Origin: Linnemannia hyalina
Lineage: Eukaryota > Mortierellomycota > Mortierellomycetes > Mortierellales > Mortierellaceae
Assembly: GCA_019671135.1 (NCBI GenBank)
Contig: JAHRHY010000014.1
Span: 1,176,001 to 1,240,000, forward strand
Direction of reading: 5' to 3'
DNA length: 64,000 bases
Positions 1 to 9,354 of this stretch are shown one piece after another. Position 1 is the stretch's first letter, and each line of letters opens with the position of its first letter. The notes beneath the pieces were generated by a model. That model did not search any database and was not told where the DNA came from. It saw nothing but the letters and a program-made list of their open reading frames with translations. A program made the translations under genes and the position numbers.

Positions 1-2809
1 TAGATGACTCTACGACAAGGTCCTTCTGGGACAATGGATGTGTGCTAATGGCGGATGAGGTGGCGGGGGGTTCGGAATGGACAGGCGGATCAAAATCGCC
101 ATGTTCCTTGGTAGGCCCAGAGATTGTGCAAGAGAAAAAATATTCCAAGACGGACCGGTGGACAAAGCGGTATTGGTTGCCGGCACGACTTAGCAGACTG
201 GAATCTCGAAGGAGCGCCCTCTCAGGATCAAGACCAAAGAACTGAGCCTTCCATGTCTTCCTGTCTCGCATATGAGAGTAGTTAACGACTGGTCTGCCCT
301 CCTGCTTCTGAAAGATTGACGCCGCCAGATCCATCTGGTACAGAATACCGTTGTGCTCGAACCCGTCGGCACAGAGGACGTCAAGCGCGATCTGGCTGCT
401 CTCGCTCAACTTTTGATCCTGCAGTCGACGCTTGTTGACACCCATCCAGTGCCTCACAAAAGTGTCGTACAGTTCCGCACGAGTTACCCGAAGTCTGGAG
501 AGGTCGGTTTTCCTTCGCACGACCGTAGGAAGAGCCTCCAGTGACAGGGTAAGGATGAATGGGTTCCTGACCAAATCCATCAGATTGGGGATAGCCTCTA
601 GCTTGTCCATGTAGTCTTTCTTGACCCAGGTGCGCGGCTCGAGAGGAACATAATGCTCTACATAGTCCTCGATCTGCTCCCTGCTGAATGGTGTGATGAC
701 GGCTTGCTGGAAAAGGTCATTGGCGACACGAGCATACTGGTCAACCGCCTTGGGCTCAAAGCGACTCCGATAGTCCGGTCCGAGATACTGTGTGCGACAG
801 GTAATGAGTAACTTGACGTCCCACTGCCCAGATTGGTTGAAGAGGTTGGTGGTATGCAGATTGGATGTAAGCTGGCTCTCATCGTATCCATCACAGATCA
901 ATGTGAACTGGCGGTGCAGCTTCAGCTCACGGATCTGGTCCTCCAAAAAGTTGTGGGTCCTCAATTGCTCCGCAACCAAATCCTTCTCTGGTCGCTCGAG
1001 GGATGGCAAGTTGACGAAAAGCGGGATGCGGCCTCCTGCCTTGTACTCTTGCCAGAGCTCGTGTTCCAGGTGTCGATTGAATGTTGATTTACCAGCTCCC
1101 GAGTCGCCAAGAACAAGCATGACCTGGGTGTTGCTGGCAAGAAAGTCCCTGACCTTGTCCATGAGAGGGAAGAGATTGTCGTCTGTGTCTTGAAGATTGA
1201 GTTTGGCCATGGGGTTGATGTAGACCGCCTGTTTGTAGTCGGCAATCCTCATCAACTTCAAGACGTGCAGGTCGTACTCGAGTTTTGGGATCTCTTGGAC
1301 CTTAGCAAGAAGCGGGGAGGTTGACGGCAGAGGGAGGCGTCTGCTCAGCGAAAAAGAGCCAGGCCACTCGTCGATGCCGCCATTTTTTAAGCCTAGTAGT
1401 AAAGCAACAGCGCGATTCTTGACAGAGACATCTGACAGCTCCAAGATCTGGATGAGAACGGTCAGGATCCAGCGCTTGACATCGACATGCGGTTTCCATT
1501 CAGAACCACCTTTGTACAGTTCACCCAGAAAGTCAACGGCCTGCTGGCGGACAAGAACATCCCAGAGCGGGTCGACCGCAATCTCTCCGACCTGGCGACA
1601 GATTCCCCACTGAAAGTTGGGGTTGTTGCGGCAAGGCGCTTGGCTGACGACCAGGTTAAAGTCCGAAAGCCGTCCCTGTCGAATAAAGAGAGCCGTTCCT
1701 TGAAGGGCAAGGTACCACGAGCGCTTCTTCATAAAGTCGAACTTGTTCTCCGACGCCCGCATGGCCTCACCAGCACCAATACGAAGTGTCTCGACGACCT
1801 CAATTCCAGTGCTGACAGCTCCTACAACCCCTGCACCGATCTCTTGAAGACTCTCGATGCCTTTGAGGAATCCCTCTGGATCCAACTTGAAAACACTCGA
1901 CACTGCGCCTGCGCCTGTCGCTGCTACCTTGGCATATCTCCACAACACCTGGAGCGGAGTCTCGTCATCGGGCGCATACTGGAGGGCCTGGTAGGCATAA
2001 GTTGCATCGTACCTCTGGACGACATTGTCGCTATCCTTCAGGCCGTCCAGGAGTTGCAGCATCGGCTGGTGGTCTCGTTCGCGGTTCAGGTCCTTAACCT
2101 TGCCAGTCACCATCACATCAAGAACTCGAGCGAGCGACAATGTCAGGTGCAAGGGGTGGTCACTCGTGCCAATGTGGGTAATCGACAGCTCCTTGGAGAG
2201 AACGGCGGCGATCCTGACCAAATCATCGTCAACAAGGTATTCATCAGAGGCGCATTCAACCAGCTGCACAAGACCTTGGAGAATAGTGACATCCAGCGCT
2301 GTTGTCTGTTCAAACTTGGAGATGAAGCAAGAGAGCAGGCTGCGGTAGGTGTCGCGGTCAAGAACGGGACCAACAAGAACGATCTCGGAGACCACATCAG
2401 ATGCCTTGAGGGGGTTGTCAGCGAACGCTCTGACCAACTGCTCGACAAGCCATCGATATCGGTCCTGCAAGACGGGATCAATGAGTTGAACCCATTCCTT
2501 CTCCTTGCCGTCGATGGGAGAATTCTGGGAAACATTGCTGTCCGAGGTTGACTGCAATGGTCCAGGAGCCTTGAAGAGGAGACTACAGCAGTAGACAAGC
2601 TGCGGGGTCTTGTCAACACGAGCATGCGGCTTGGGCAAGTCGATCTTGTAGATAGGTCTGATAACGTTTTCGGGGAAAATGTCCATGCGGAGGGTTCCAT
2701 TCGCAGAAGGGTTCGGTTGCAACTGGATAGCTGGGACAACGAGTGTCGTGGACGAGGAAGACGCAGGGGGAGGCGAAGGCGAATTGTCCTGGAGTGACGA
2801 TGAGGACAT
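1..2809 (-). CDS. NACHT1: ARM-like/NACHT STAND (NLR-like) protein, 5' part, cut by window edge
   Basis: The frame opens at ATG 2807-2809 and stays open for 936 codons to the left edge; I checked every codon and found no stop. A conserved segment starting near residue 23 leads into an alpha-helical ARM-like region, then a NACHT P-loop (GDSGAGKST, from residue 568), a Walker B motif, an ITCR-type sensor strand and the YRFVHRSVLEYFF motif. The pentapeptide and WD40 part seen in NACHT2 would lie outside the window. STAND/NACHT-WD40 proteins are fungal intracellular receptors, often linked to self/non-self recognition; the ligand here is unknown. It is divergent from pirin A. Compared with NACHT2 and NACHT3 it lacks 154 residues of the disordered N-terminus (their residues about 19-173), in frame. 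The start is chosen because the following residues match NACHT2 and because a conserved leader intron ends just upstream. Confidence 0.9.
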   Translation of the reverse strand, partial: MSSSSLQDNSPSPPPASSSSTTLVVPAIQLQPNPSANGTLRMDIFPENVIRPIYKIDLPKPHARVDKTPQLVYCCSLLFKAPGPLQSTSDSNVSQNSPIDGKEKEWVQLIDPVLQDRYRWLVEQLVRAFADNPLKASDVVSEIVLVGPVLDRDTYRSLLSCFISKFEQTTALDVTILQGLVQLVECASDEYLVDDDLVRIAAVLSKELSITHIGTSDHPLHLTLSLARVLDVMVTGKVKDLNRERDHQPMLQLLDGLKDSDNVVQRYDATYAYQALQYAPDDETPLQVLWRYAKVAATGAGAVSSVFKLDPEGFLKGIESLQEIGAGVVGAVSTGIEVVETLRIGAGEAMRASENKFDFMKKRSWYLALQGTALFIRQGRLSDFNLVVSQAPCRNNPNFQWGICRQVGEIAVDPLWDVLVRQQAVDFLGELYKGGSEWKPHVDVKRWILTVLIQILELSDVSVKNRAVALLLGLKNGGIDEWPGSFSLSRRLPLPSTSPLLAKVQEIPKLEYDLHVLKLMRIADYKQAVYINPMAKLNLQDTDDNLFPLMDKVRDFLASNTQVMLVLGDSGAGKSTFNRHLEHELWQEYKAGGRIPLFVNLPSLERPEKDLVAEQLRTHNFLEDQIRELKLHRQFTLICDGYDESQLTSNLHTTNLFNQSGQWDVKLLITCRTQYLGPDYRSRFEPKAVDQYARVANDLFQQAVITPFSREQIEDYVEHYVPLEPRTWVKKDYMDKLEAIPNLMDLVRNPFILTLSLEALPTVVRRKTDLSRLRVTRAELYDTFVRHWMGVNKRRLQDQKLSESSQIALDVLCADGFEHNGILYQMDLAASIFQKQEGRPVVNYSHMRDRKTWKAQFFGLDPERALLRDSSLLSRAGNQYRFVHRSVLEYFFSCTISGPTKEHGDFDPPVHSEPPATSSAISTHPLSQKDLVVESS

Positions 2810-3802
2810 GGTTGCAGCTACAAACATCAAATATGAATGGCGTTGGTTAGCATTGTCTGGACAACCTTGAAGAAATAAAACACTTATAATAATTACTCTA
2901 CCATTTTTACCTTGTGTTGATTTAAAGAATGATTTTTGGTGCTGGTAAAAGGTCGTGAAGGACCGGATGAGGAGATCAATGGCTGGTATGACAGCACGAA
3001 GCTATCAACAAAAAAGTATGTGCAACGTTAGGGGAGGTTTGTAAACAAGACGGCGTTTCATGACCACGCATGCATGGGACAGTTGTGCTTCGTTCGCCTT
3101 CCTTACCAAAGAGGTAGCAAAAGGTCACCTTTTTTGTTCTGTTTTGGTGACGGACTGGGCTTGCGTTTGGCTGGCGAGACTTGTTGGTCCATGTCGATAC
3201 GATATCGGTTAGAATCGTGTTTGGCTAAAGTACGTTTGGCAATTGCACTTTTTATTTGTTTTTGTTCTCTCACGCTTACCGGGCGCGGACTTATTGTCGA
3301 TTTTTTTGGTTTTTAGTTTTGGCTAGTGAGTGTACAGCTGCCAAAGGGGTTGTCTTGTCCTAGACATCATATGTATGTCCAATGCGGAATGGGTTAGCAC
3401 CACGAAGTCGACAAGCAAAGAAGCGGTTGAAGAGTCTCCACGACCTCATGACTATTTAAAACGCTCTTTTCCTTACCTTGAGACGAGTGGGGCACCAGCG
3501 TATTATTTTTTGGGGTGAGTCGCGAAGACTAGGGCTTTTGGTGGAGTCGGTTGTCTCTGACAGGAAAAATTATCTTTGTACGTTTCAATCTTTTCTTAGT
3601 ATTGTGCAAAAGTCTTGTTTCTTTCCTAGATACAGCGACACATACATCTATGCACACCCGACGACCTGTTGAGATGGACTTACCCCAGTACCCGTTAGGT
3701 TTAAACGCTGTTTTTTTTTTTTTTTTGTGTTGTAGTGTGTTCTCGGCAGACGTGGTGGACGAGAAGGGGGGTATAACGAGGTGGTGAATGAACAAAGGCA
3801 AA

Positions 3803-3820
3803 GTGAATTCACAATGTGAA
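3803..3820 (-). promoter_or_regulatory. Conserved 18-bp palindromic element, copy A
   Basis: On the minus strand this reads TTCACATTGTGAATTCAC. It contains two overlapping inverted repeats: TTCACA-T-TGTGAA and GTGAATTCAC. The same 18 bases occur in intergenic regions B and C, preceded in all three by a nearly identical stretch ending in CATTCAGCAC. It lies upstream of the NACHT leader introns. A role as a binding site is inferred. Confidence 0.5.
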
Positions 3821-4620
3821 CAATGTGCTGAATGTCGAATGGACAAGTGTGAGTAACGAAAGAAAAAGAGAGAGAGGGACAGACGGTGGTGGAGGGTTTG
3901 CGGATGGTGGTGGAGTAGATGATGACAGGGGGTGAGCCAATGAGAAAAGAAAACAAGAAAGGTGGAGCTTGGGATATTTTACGTTATCTACTCGCCCTTT
4001 CGTCCACTGCTTCATTCTTGCTTCGCCAGGGCAGTGACCTTTCTTGCATGCACGCCACCCCACCTTGCCTTTTCTTTTCGAATGCGAAACTTGCCATTTG
4101 ATTTTTTGCTTGTTTCTTTCCCGCATAAATAGTTGTTATTGTTCTTGTTGTGTGAAGTAACAGGAAGTAAAAGAGAAGGAAAGGGGATCCACAGGTGAAC
4201 AGCGAATGCAAAAACCAAGCAATTCTAAACCATGGGTCTCTTGAAAGAAAGCATGTAGTTCGGTGGCCTTATTCAAGTTGTTACGGAGGTATATGGCCCA
4301 AAGCGTCATCTTGACCGCCGATTGAATTCGGTGAAACCGATAAACTTTTATTCAATAAGCAACGAAAACTATCGGAATGCGACACAGGAAAGACTTTTTC
4401 TAGAGCACGATGTTGCTCAGCAGCAGGGAGAGAGGAATCTTCTCGTTTCTTTTGTGGCCTTTATTCTCACGTAATGCGCCATGGTCAATGATGACCTGTA
4501 TTTCAAGTGCTATGCCTGGGACCTGTCGTTGTCTAAGTGGGACCTGTTCTTTGTCAGACATATCCCATATCCCATGCTTAATCAATCAGGTAAGATATCT
4601 AAGCCACCGCTCTTCAAGGC

Positions 4621-4688
4621 TTAGTCACTTTTCATTGGCCGCATTATCAATTCGCAGGAGGGGAGGAGCAAACAAAAAACGTATTTAA
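4621..4688 (+). promoter_or_regulatory. Pirin A core promoter (TTAGTCA, CCAAT, TATA)
   Basis: TTAGTCA (TGACTAA on the other strand, a bZIP/AP-1/Gcn4-like site) is at 4621-4627, an inverted CCAAT box (ATTGG) at 4634-4638, and a TATA-like TATTTAAG at about 4682. A CA-rich leader follows up to the ATG at 4839. The same order and spacing occur upstream of pirins B and C. Confidence 0.55.
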
Positions 4689-4838
4689 GCAACCGACTTT
4701 CGACACAACTCCCTTCTTCATCTCAACAAAAAAACAACATCGTATCTTCACTCGACTACAACAACAGTCCTCACTACTCCCATTCACACAACAACTCCTC
4801 TTCTCTCAGCTACACTAACAACAAGACAACAACTCAAA

Positions 4839-5723
4839 ATGACTGCTACCACTACCCCAGTCTCCAGATCCATCACAAAGTCCGTCCTCTCCAGGGAACA
4901 ATCCGAGGGTGTCGGCGCCCGTGTCCGTCGATCCATCGGACGTCCCGAACTCCGTAACCACGACCCCTTCCTCATGCTCGATGAGTTCTCGGTCGACAAG
5001 AACGGTGGCTTCCCCGACCACCCCCACCGAGGATTCGAGACTGTGACCTACATGATCGAAGGTCAGTTCCAGCATGAGGACTTTGCAGGACACAAGGGAA
5101 CCATTGGACCTGGTGACTTGCAGTGGATGACTGCCGGTCGTGGTATTGTTCACTCGGAGATGCCTGTCAAGTCTCAGACCCGTGCTCATGGACTCCAGCT
5201 CTGGATCAACTTGCCCAAGGAGCACAAGATGTGTGAGCCACAGTACCAGGAACTTCTCGACGGTCAGATCCCTCGTGCTACTCCCCAGGACGGTGTTGTC
5301 GTCAAGGTCATTGCAGGCGAGTCTCACGGCGTCAAGTCTCAGGTCTACACCCGCACACCCACTATGTACCTCGACTTCAAGATGGACAAGAACAAGACCG
5401 TCACCCAGATCATCCCCTCGACCTACACCGGATTCCTCTACATGCTCAAGGGTACGACATTCATCGGTGACAAGGAGTTCGAGGGTAAGGCTCACCACAC
5501 TCTCACACTCTCGGAGGACGGTGCCACAACAGTCAAGATCCAGACCAAGGATGAGGACGCACACTTTGTATTCATTGCTGGCGAACCCCTGAAGGAGCCC
5601 ATTGTTCAGCATGGTCCCTTTGTCATGAACTCGTCCGAGGAGATCTATGACACCTTTGTCGACTACCAGAACAACAAGAACGGATTCGAACGAGCCCGCA
5701 ACTGGCGTTCTACCATTGCTTAA
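4839..5723 (+). CDS. Pirin A (cupin-family protein)
   Basis: Single-exon gene for 294 aa, the usual pirin length. Pirins are bicupin proteins that bind one Fe; eukaryotic members act as nuclear redox-sensitive transcription cofactors, and some bacterial and human members have quercetin dioxygenase activity. The N-terminal cupin carries the expected metal ligands: H61 and H63 in DHPHRGFETVTY, and H105 and E107 in GRGIVHSEMP. The C-terminal pirin domain is complete. The ATG is preceded by a CA-rich leader with in-frame stops. It is divergent from NACHT1. It differs from pirin B at two positions (L/F in the HHTLT segment, R/H near the C-terminus) and from pirin C at three. Homology with the region downstream of pirin C continues about 250 bp past the stop, to roughly 5975. 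Confidence 0.96.
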   Translation: MTATTTPVSRSITKSVLSREQSEGVGARVRRSIGRPELRNHDPFLMLDEFSVDKNGGFPDHPHRGFETVTYMIEGQFQHEDFAGHKGTIGPGDLQWMTAGRGIVHSEMPVKSQTRAHGLQLWINLPKEHKMCEPQYQELLDGQIPRATPQDGVVVKVIAGESHGVKSQVYTRTPTMYLDFKMDKNKTVTQIIPSTYTGFLYMLKGTTFIGDKEFEGKAHHTLTLSEDGATTVKIQTKDEDAHFVFIAGEPLKEPIVQHGPFVMNSSEEIYDTFVDYQNNKNGFERARNWRSTIA

Positions 5724-6046
5724 ACGTCCTTTCATTTCTTTTCTCACTCCTTGTACCATATGTAAAATTCTTGTAAAAACCAAATAAAACCAATTGAACA
5801 ATGAACAACACTGCTAGCTTGTCTGAAGCGTGTGCAGGTGCTATTGGTGTTATGTATATTCGAGAATGCTTCTTGTCCTTTGCTTTCGCCTCGTAAGCGA
5901 TTGTAAAAGGGTTCTTTGGTCATCCACCGCGCGTGCGTTTCTCCGGCAGTCCAAAGCCACCTTGCTCTTTCTTCCCTTTTTTTATTTAACGTTCAAATGC
6001 ATATACCGTTCTTTCATTCTCCCAACGCCTCACGCAAATTATTGCC
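5724..6046. other. 3' flank of pirin A, shared with pirin C
   Basis: No gene. The pirin A 3' UTR contains AATAAA at about 5784. The flank aligns by eye with the reverse complement of 55517-55771 until about 5975, which marks the outer boundary of the duplication shared with cassette C. Confidence 0.6.
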
Positions 6047-7011
6047 ATGCCGTTCCTGACCAGGAACAGAGTGACCCTGTTGCTCCGTGGACTTATCCTG
6101 CTCCATTCTCTTGTTGACATTGTCAGCGCATATATTTTTTTGAGATCGTTGTTGAGTTAGCACAATGTAAATTTTGTGGTGGTTGGGATTGGGTTGAAGA
6201 TGGTTCTGGACGAGACAAGGGCGAGTGATGAGTCCACTCAAGGTCTTGACAAGGAGGATGAGGATATCGGGGTAGGATCCTCAAAAGAACGACAGGGAGA
6301 AGACGAAAGTCAAACTGAGGAAGAAGAATTAGAAGAAAACAAGCCGGAGACACTTTCGAATCTGATGTCGAAGAGGTCGGTTATTCTTGGTTTTCACTTT
6401 ATGGTGGCCCTCCAGAGTAACTGGAAGAGAGTCAAGTTGGCCGACAAATATCCTTGTAAGCGAGCGTTACCTTTTCTTGATTCACCTTTTGCATTAGCCA
6501 TTTGTACGATGAAAAGATATCTTGGGTCAAATTGAACCTATATCTTCCTCGCATGATCTTCGATGCTTATTTTTTTTCTCATATCTTACTGCGCCATAGG
6601 GTTCATCAAGGCAGCAGTCGTACTCAACATGTGCGTGGAAGTGTTTGGCCTGTTTGTTGTCACAGCCACCGGTGCATCGAAACGACGCTTTCAAGTGTTG
6701 TACTATGCAATACTCAGCTGGCTGTTGGTATTGTGGGTCTATCCGTGCAGGGTCGTACACGGTTTAACAATGAGCCAACCAAATCGATGTTACCAATGGC
6801 CTTGATCGACTATGTCGGGTCGCTGCTGTGGTCATGGATCAATCCATCTTTTGATGCTGTTCTGCTCGAGCTGATCTCGATCTACATTATATGGCGGACG
6901 GTCAGGCACTTTAAAAGAATGGACGAAGAGGATGCCAAGAGGGATACGGATGCTGAGCGCGAACAACAAAGAATTGATGGTCCTAGTCAAGAACCGAAGG
7001 AGAGTCCATAG
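6047..7011 (+). pseudogene. Multi-pass membrane protein relic A
   Basis: The first exon starts at ATG 6047 with a hydrophobic stretch. It is interrupted by an in-frame TAG at 6158-6160, then continues (FVVVGIGLKMVLDE) through an acidic region to a donor at 6456. An intron at 6456-6599 fits the frame. Exon 2 encodes hydrophobic segments (AAVVLNMCVEVFGLFVV, VLYYAILSWLLV). Near 6727-6735 one base is missing relative to relic B, so the segment DYVGSLLWSWINPSFDAVLL and the charged tail lie in another frame, ending at 7011. I do not recognise the family. Relic B (47362-48290) has the same architecture but different lesions. An unrecognised intron around the TAG could rescue the first defect, but not the frameshift. 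Confidence 0.6.
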
Positions 7012-7248
7012 TTTGTAATATGAAAGTGCCTTTTTTAAATGGATGACTAGCTGGTTCTGACACTTTTTTTTCATTTCACTTTTGCACGGCGTACAAAGAT
7101 GTGTATGTATCAACATATGTACAGTTTTATTCACTGCAGTGAAGGAGAAGTGACAATATACAAATGGATCCTACTTTCACAAAATAAAAATCTAATGGCA
7201 TTACTGTTACAACCACTGACACTCAATCTTTTTCTACACTCAAAACAT

Positions 7249-7506
7249 CTAATGATGCGACGACTGCTGGGATAGATCAATCTTCAAGGGATGAGAACCC
7301 GAGGACTTCTTGTGCGAACCATGGTGTTGCTTGTTGGCTTTGGCGCGGTCTTGGGCGATTGAACTCTGTTGTTGTAGGTTCTGTTGCTGGTTCTGGTTGG
7401 ATTTGGTCGTTTGGGATTGGGCTTTGGCTCCGTGGGCGGCGTTCTTGTTATTGGAGGACGAGGTTGATTCCTGCTGCTGCTGGTTTTTGGAGGGCTGGGA
7501 AGGCAT
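7249..7506 (-). CDS. Small Q/N/S-rich hypothetical protein
   Basis: ATG at 7504-7506 opens an 85-aa ORF that is almost entirely Gln, Asn, Ser, Lys and His, ending in a run of Ser and His. The frame stays open upstream to about 7686, but only non-ATG starts exist there, so I use the first ATG. A TATA-like element (TATAAAT on the minus strand) near 7706-7712 and a pyrimidine-rich leader support transcription. No domain is recognised; the composition suggests a disordered protein. It may instead be the last exon of a gene whose upstream exon I cannot identify. Confidence 0.4.
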   Translation of the reverse strand: MPSQPSKNQQQQESTSSSNNKNAAHGAKAQSQTTKSNQNQQQNLQQQSSIAQDRAKANKQHHGSHKKSSGSHPLKIDLSQQSSHH

Positions 7507-8467
7507 GGTGGCTGGCTGGGGTGGTCCTGCGGGACGGTCTTGACGGAGAGGGTCTTGGGTCTTGGCGGCGGGGGAGGAAGTCTTGAGAAGGGGTCTCGGA
7601 AGGAGGACTAGAAGGGAGAGAAGTGGCGCGGGGGAGTGTGAGTGTGTGGTAATTAAGAAAAGAAGGTAAAGATTGATGCAGGACAAGAACCACCTCTCAG
7701 ATCAATTTATACCGCAAGGCCGACGATATGTGAAAAAAGGCGCGCAATGGAGAAGGTACTCTTGCATCATGAGAACCTATTAGCATTGGTTGTGTTTGCG
7801 TCAAAAAAAAACGGCAATCAATATGCGATGGGTCATGTCTCTGCTTGCCCTCTCTTTCCAACTCTGGTTCAGACCACTAGAATCAACGAGGGGTCAGGGC
7901 AGAATTGTCTCACCTCTAGCCAACTAGCACTTAGACACAACAACTCTACCTAATCGCCCACTCGACGCGAGCGAGCGAAGGAAACCTTATGTATGAGAAC
8001 GAGTGAGATCTGTTCTGACTCATGCTCGGTGTTGTGGGTTTATGCTTCTCCTTCAACTGGCAGTGTTTGTCGATACCCAATGCCCCTTCATGCTTGATTT
8101 TTGCTGAGGAAAAACTGTGAGAAATATCGCGCCTAATTGATCGACGATTGTGATTGTGCTTGCAATGGATATGGTTGGTTGCCAATGTCTTTGACCCTGA
8201 CCCCTCAAGGAACCATCAAGGTACCCACCCCCTGCCCAGAACATCATCAACGACGCTGAGAACATACATACACACATTGATAACTTCAAGACCCATTCTT
8301 AATGCATACCATCGCAACAGCAATGTGTAATGAGAGCAGGTCTTCACAAAAAATAAAGGAGCCACCCAGACACTTCTGTGTAATTAAGCAAATGCGTCGA
8401 TTTTATTTTCACAGAAAGAAAGACTATATACAAAAGGACTCCGCCTCGACAAAAAAAAAGTGCATCC
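7507..8467. other. Intergenic, nothing recognised
   Basis: Promoter of the small Q/N/S-rich ORF at its left end; otherwise short ORFs without coding character. No RNA gene or repeat seen. Confidence 0.5.
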
Positions 8468-8854
8468 TCAAGACATGAACATGTCCTCCGAATTGTAATG
8501 CTGCTGGAACTGACCACTTTTTCCGGTTCCAAACCAGCTGCTCTGCTGCTGTCTCTCCTGTTGCTGTCCCGACTGATGAGGGATCTGAGAGTACTGCGCG
8601 GCGAGGGAGGCCGACCTTAAGAGACGACCACCAGGGCTCTCGTGGGCGATCGACGACGACGAGACGGACTCCAACTGGGCATGGTGAACTACATGGTCAC
8701 TGAAGACACTGGAGGTCTGACCGGCGATGTTGCCCGGTGGGGGGACGATGGCGCTGATGCTGCTTCGCCTTGTGTTTGTGGGCGGTTGGTCGATGGTGGA
8801 GGTGGTGGTTTGTTGCTGCTGTTGGAAGCTCTTGAAGATTGGGAATGATGGCAT
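8468..8854 (-). CDS. Hypothetical low-complexity protein (128 aa)
   Basis: ATG at 8852-8854, stop at 8468-8470. The N-terminus is MPSFPIFKSF, followed by poly-Gln, a Thr/Ser-rich stretch, and RRSSISAIVPPPG, which is a possible basophilic kinase site. A Ser-rich middle (LESVSSSSIAHESPGGRLLRS) and a Gln-rich C-terminus follow. No known domain is recognised. The arginine/serine motif and an alternation of ordered and Gln-rich segments resemble small fungal regulatory or stress-associated proteins, but that is only an impression. It lies on the same strand as the neighbouring Q/N/S-rich ORF. Confidence 0.5.
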   Translation of the reverse strand: MPSFPIFKSFQQQQQTTTSTIDQPPTNTRRSSISAIVPPPGNIAGQTSSVFSDHVVHHAQLESVSSSSIAHESPGGRLLRSASLAAQYSQIPHQSGQQQERQQQSSWFGTGKSGQFQQHYNSEDMFMS

Positions 8855-9354
8855 GTTTTGTTTTTTTAGGGGTGATGTGTGTGCTATTGATTTGTTTTTG
8901 CTTGGTGATGAAAGAAGTGAAAAATAGTAAAGGTACGATATTAGCGATGGACGACAAAACCCTTTCGTCTCCAGCAGGCAATATCGACGGGGTCACAAGG
9001 CCAACTCCTGTTGCATTAGCCTTGACCTCGAACGCCAACGAAAATAATTCTCCGATCCTGCCAGCGCTTGTGAGTGCACGGGGTCATCATTGAAATCCAG
9101 GGGCCGACCATGTCTCACCCCCACACATCGTCAAATAACAAATGTGTACGTTCATCCCTCCAACAGTAGAAGGGTGATTTCATGCTCCTCCTCTTATTGG
9201 CCAAACGCGTCGTGTATTTTTTTTTTTTTTTTTTTGTGGGTACCGATTTATTGATATTAAGGGTGCTGGACAATCATCAAAAGACCATTTTTTCCCCCTA
9301 GAACTGACCAACAAGCGCGCCTCAGGCTACGAAATAGGACAAAGCTGTAGAGCA
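8855..9354. other. Intergenic with a poly-T tract
   Basis: Contains the 3' flank of the DUF4112 gene and a T-tract at about 9218-9237. No gene seen. Confidence 0.5.

Larger units (their letters stand above)
2810..4838. promoter_or_regulatory. Intergenic A: shared divergent promoter and spliced leader of NACHT1 / promoter of pirin A
   Basis: About 2.0 kb with no coding ORF. Its length and much of its sequence match intergenic regions B (39401-41367) and C (56657-58684). On the NACHT1 side I see conserved splice pairs: an intron at 2818-2910, ending 8 nt before the ATG, and one at 3360-3683 (donor GTAAGTCC, branch-like GTGCTAAC, acceptor GTCTAG). Further conserved donor/acceptor pairs lie between them. 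The NACHT1 leader is therefore probably long and spliced. A conserved palindromic element is at 3803-3820 and the pirin promoter at 4621-4688. Confidence 0.7.

Noticed and set aside
1487..2551. 354-aa plus-strand ORF over NACHT1
   Set aside because: Antisense to a continuous NACHT1 frame that matches NACHT2 and NACHT3 codon for codon.
4815..5801. 328-aa ORF antisense to pirin A, and equivalents antisense to pirins B and C
   Set aside because: Mirror of the strongly biased pirin codons; no start context or domain, and the same shadow appears in all three copies.
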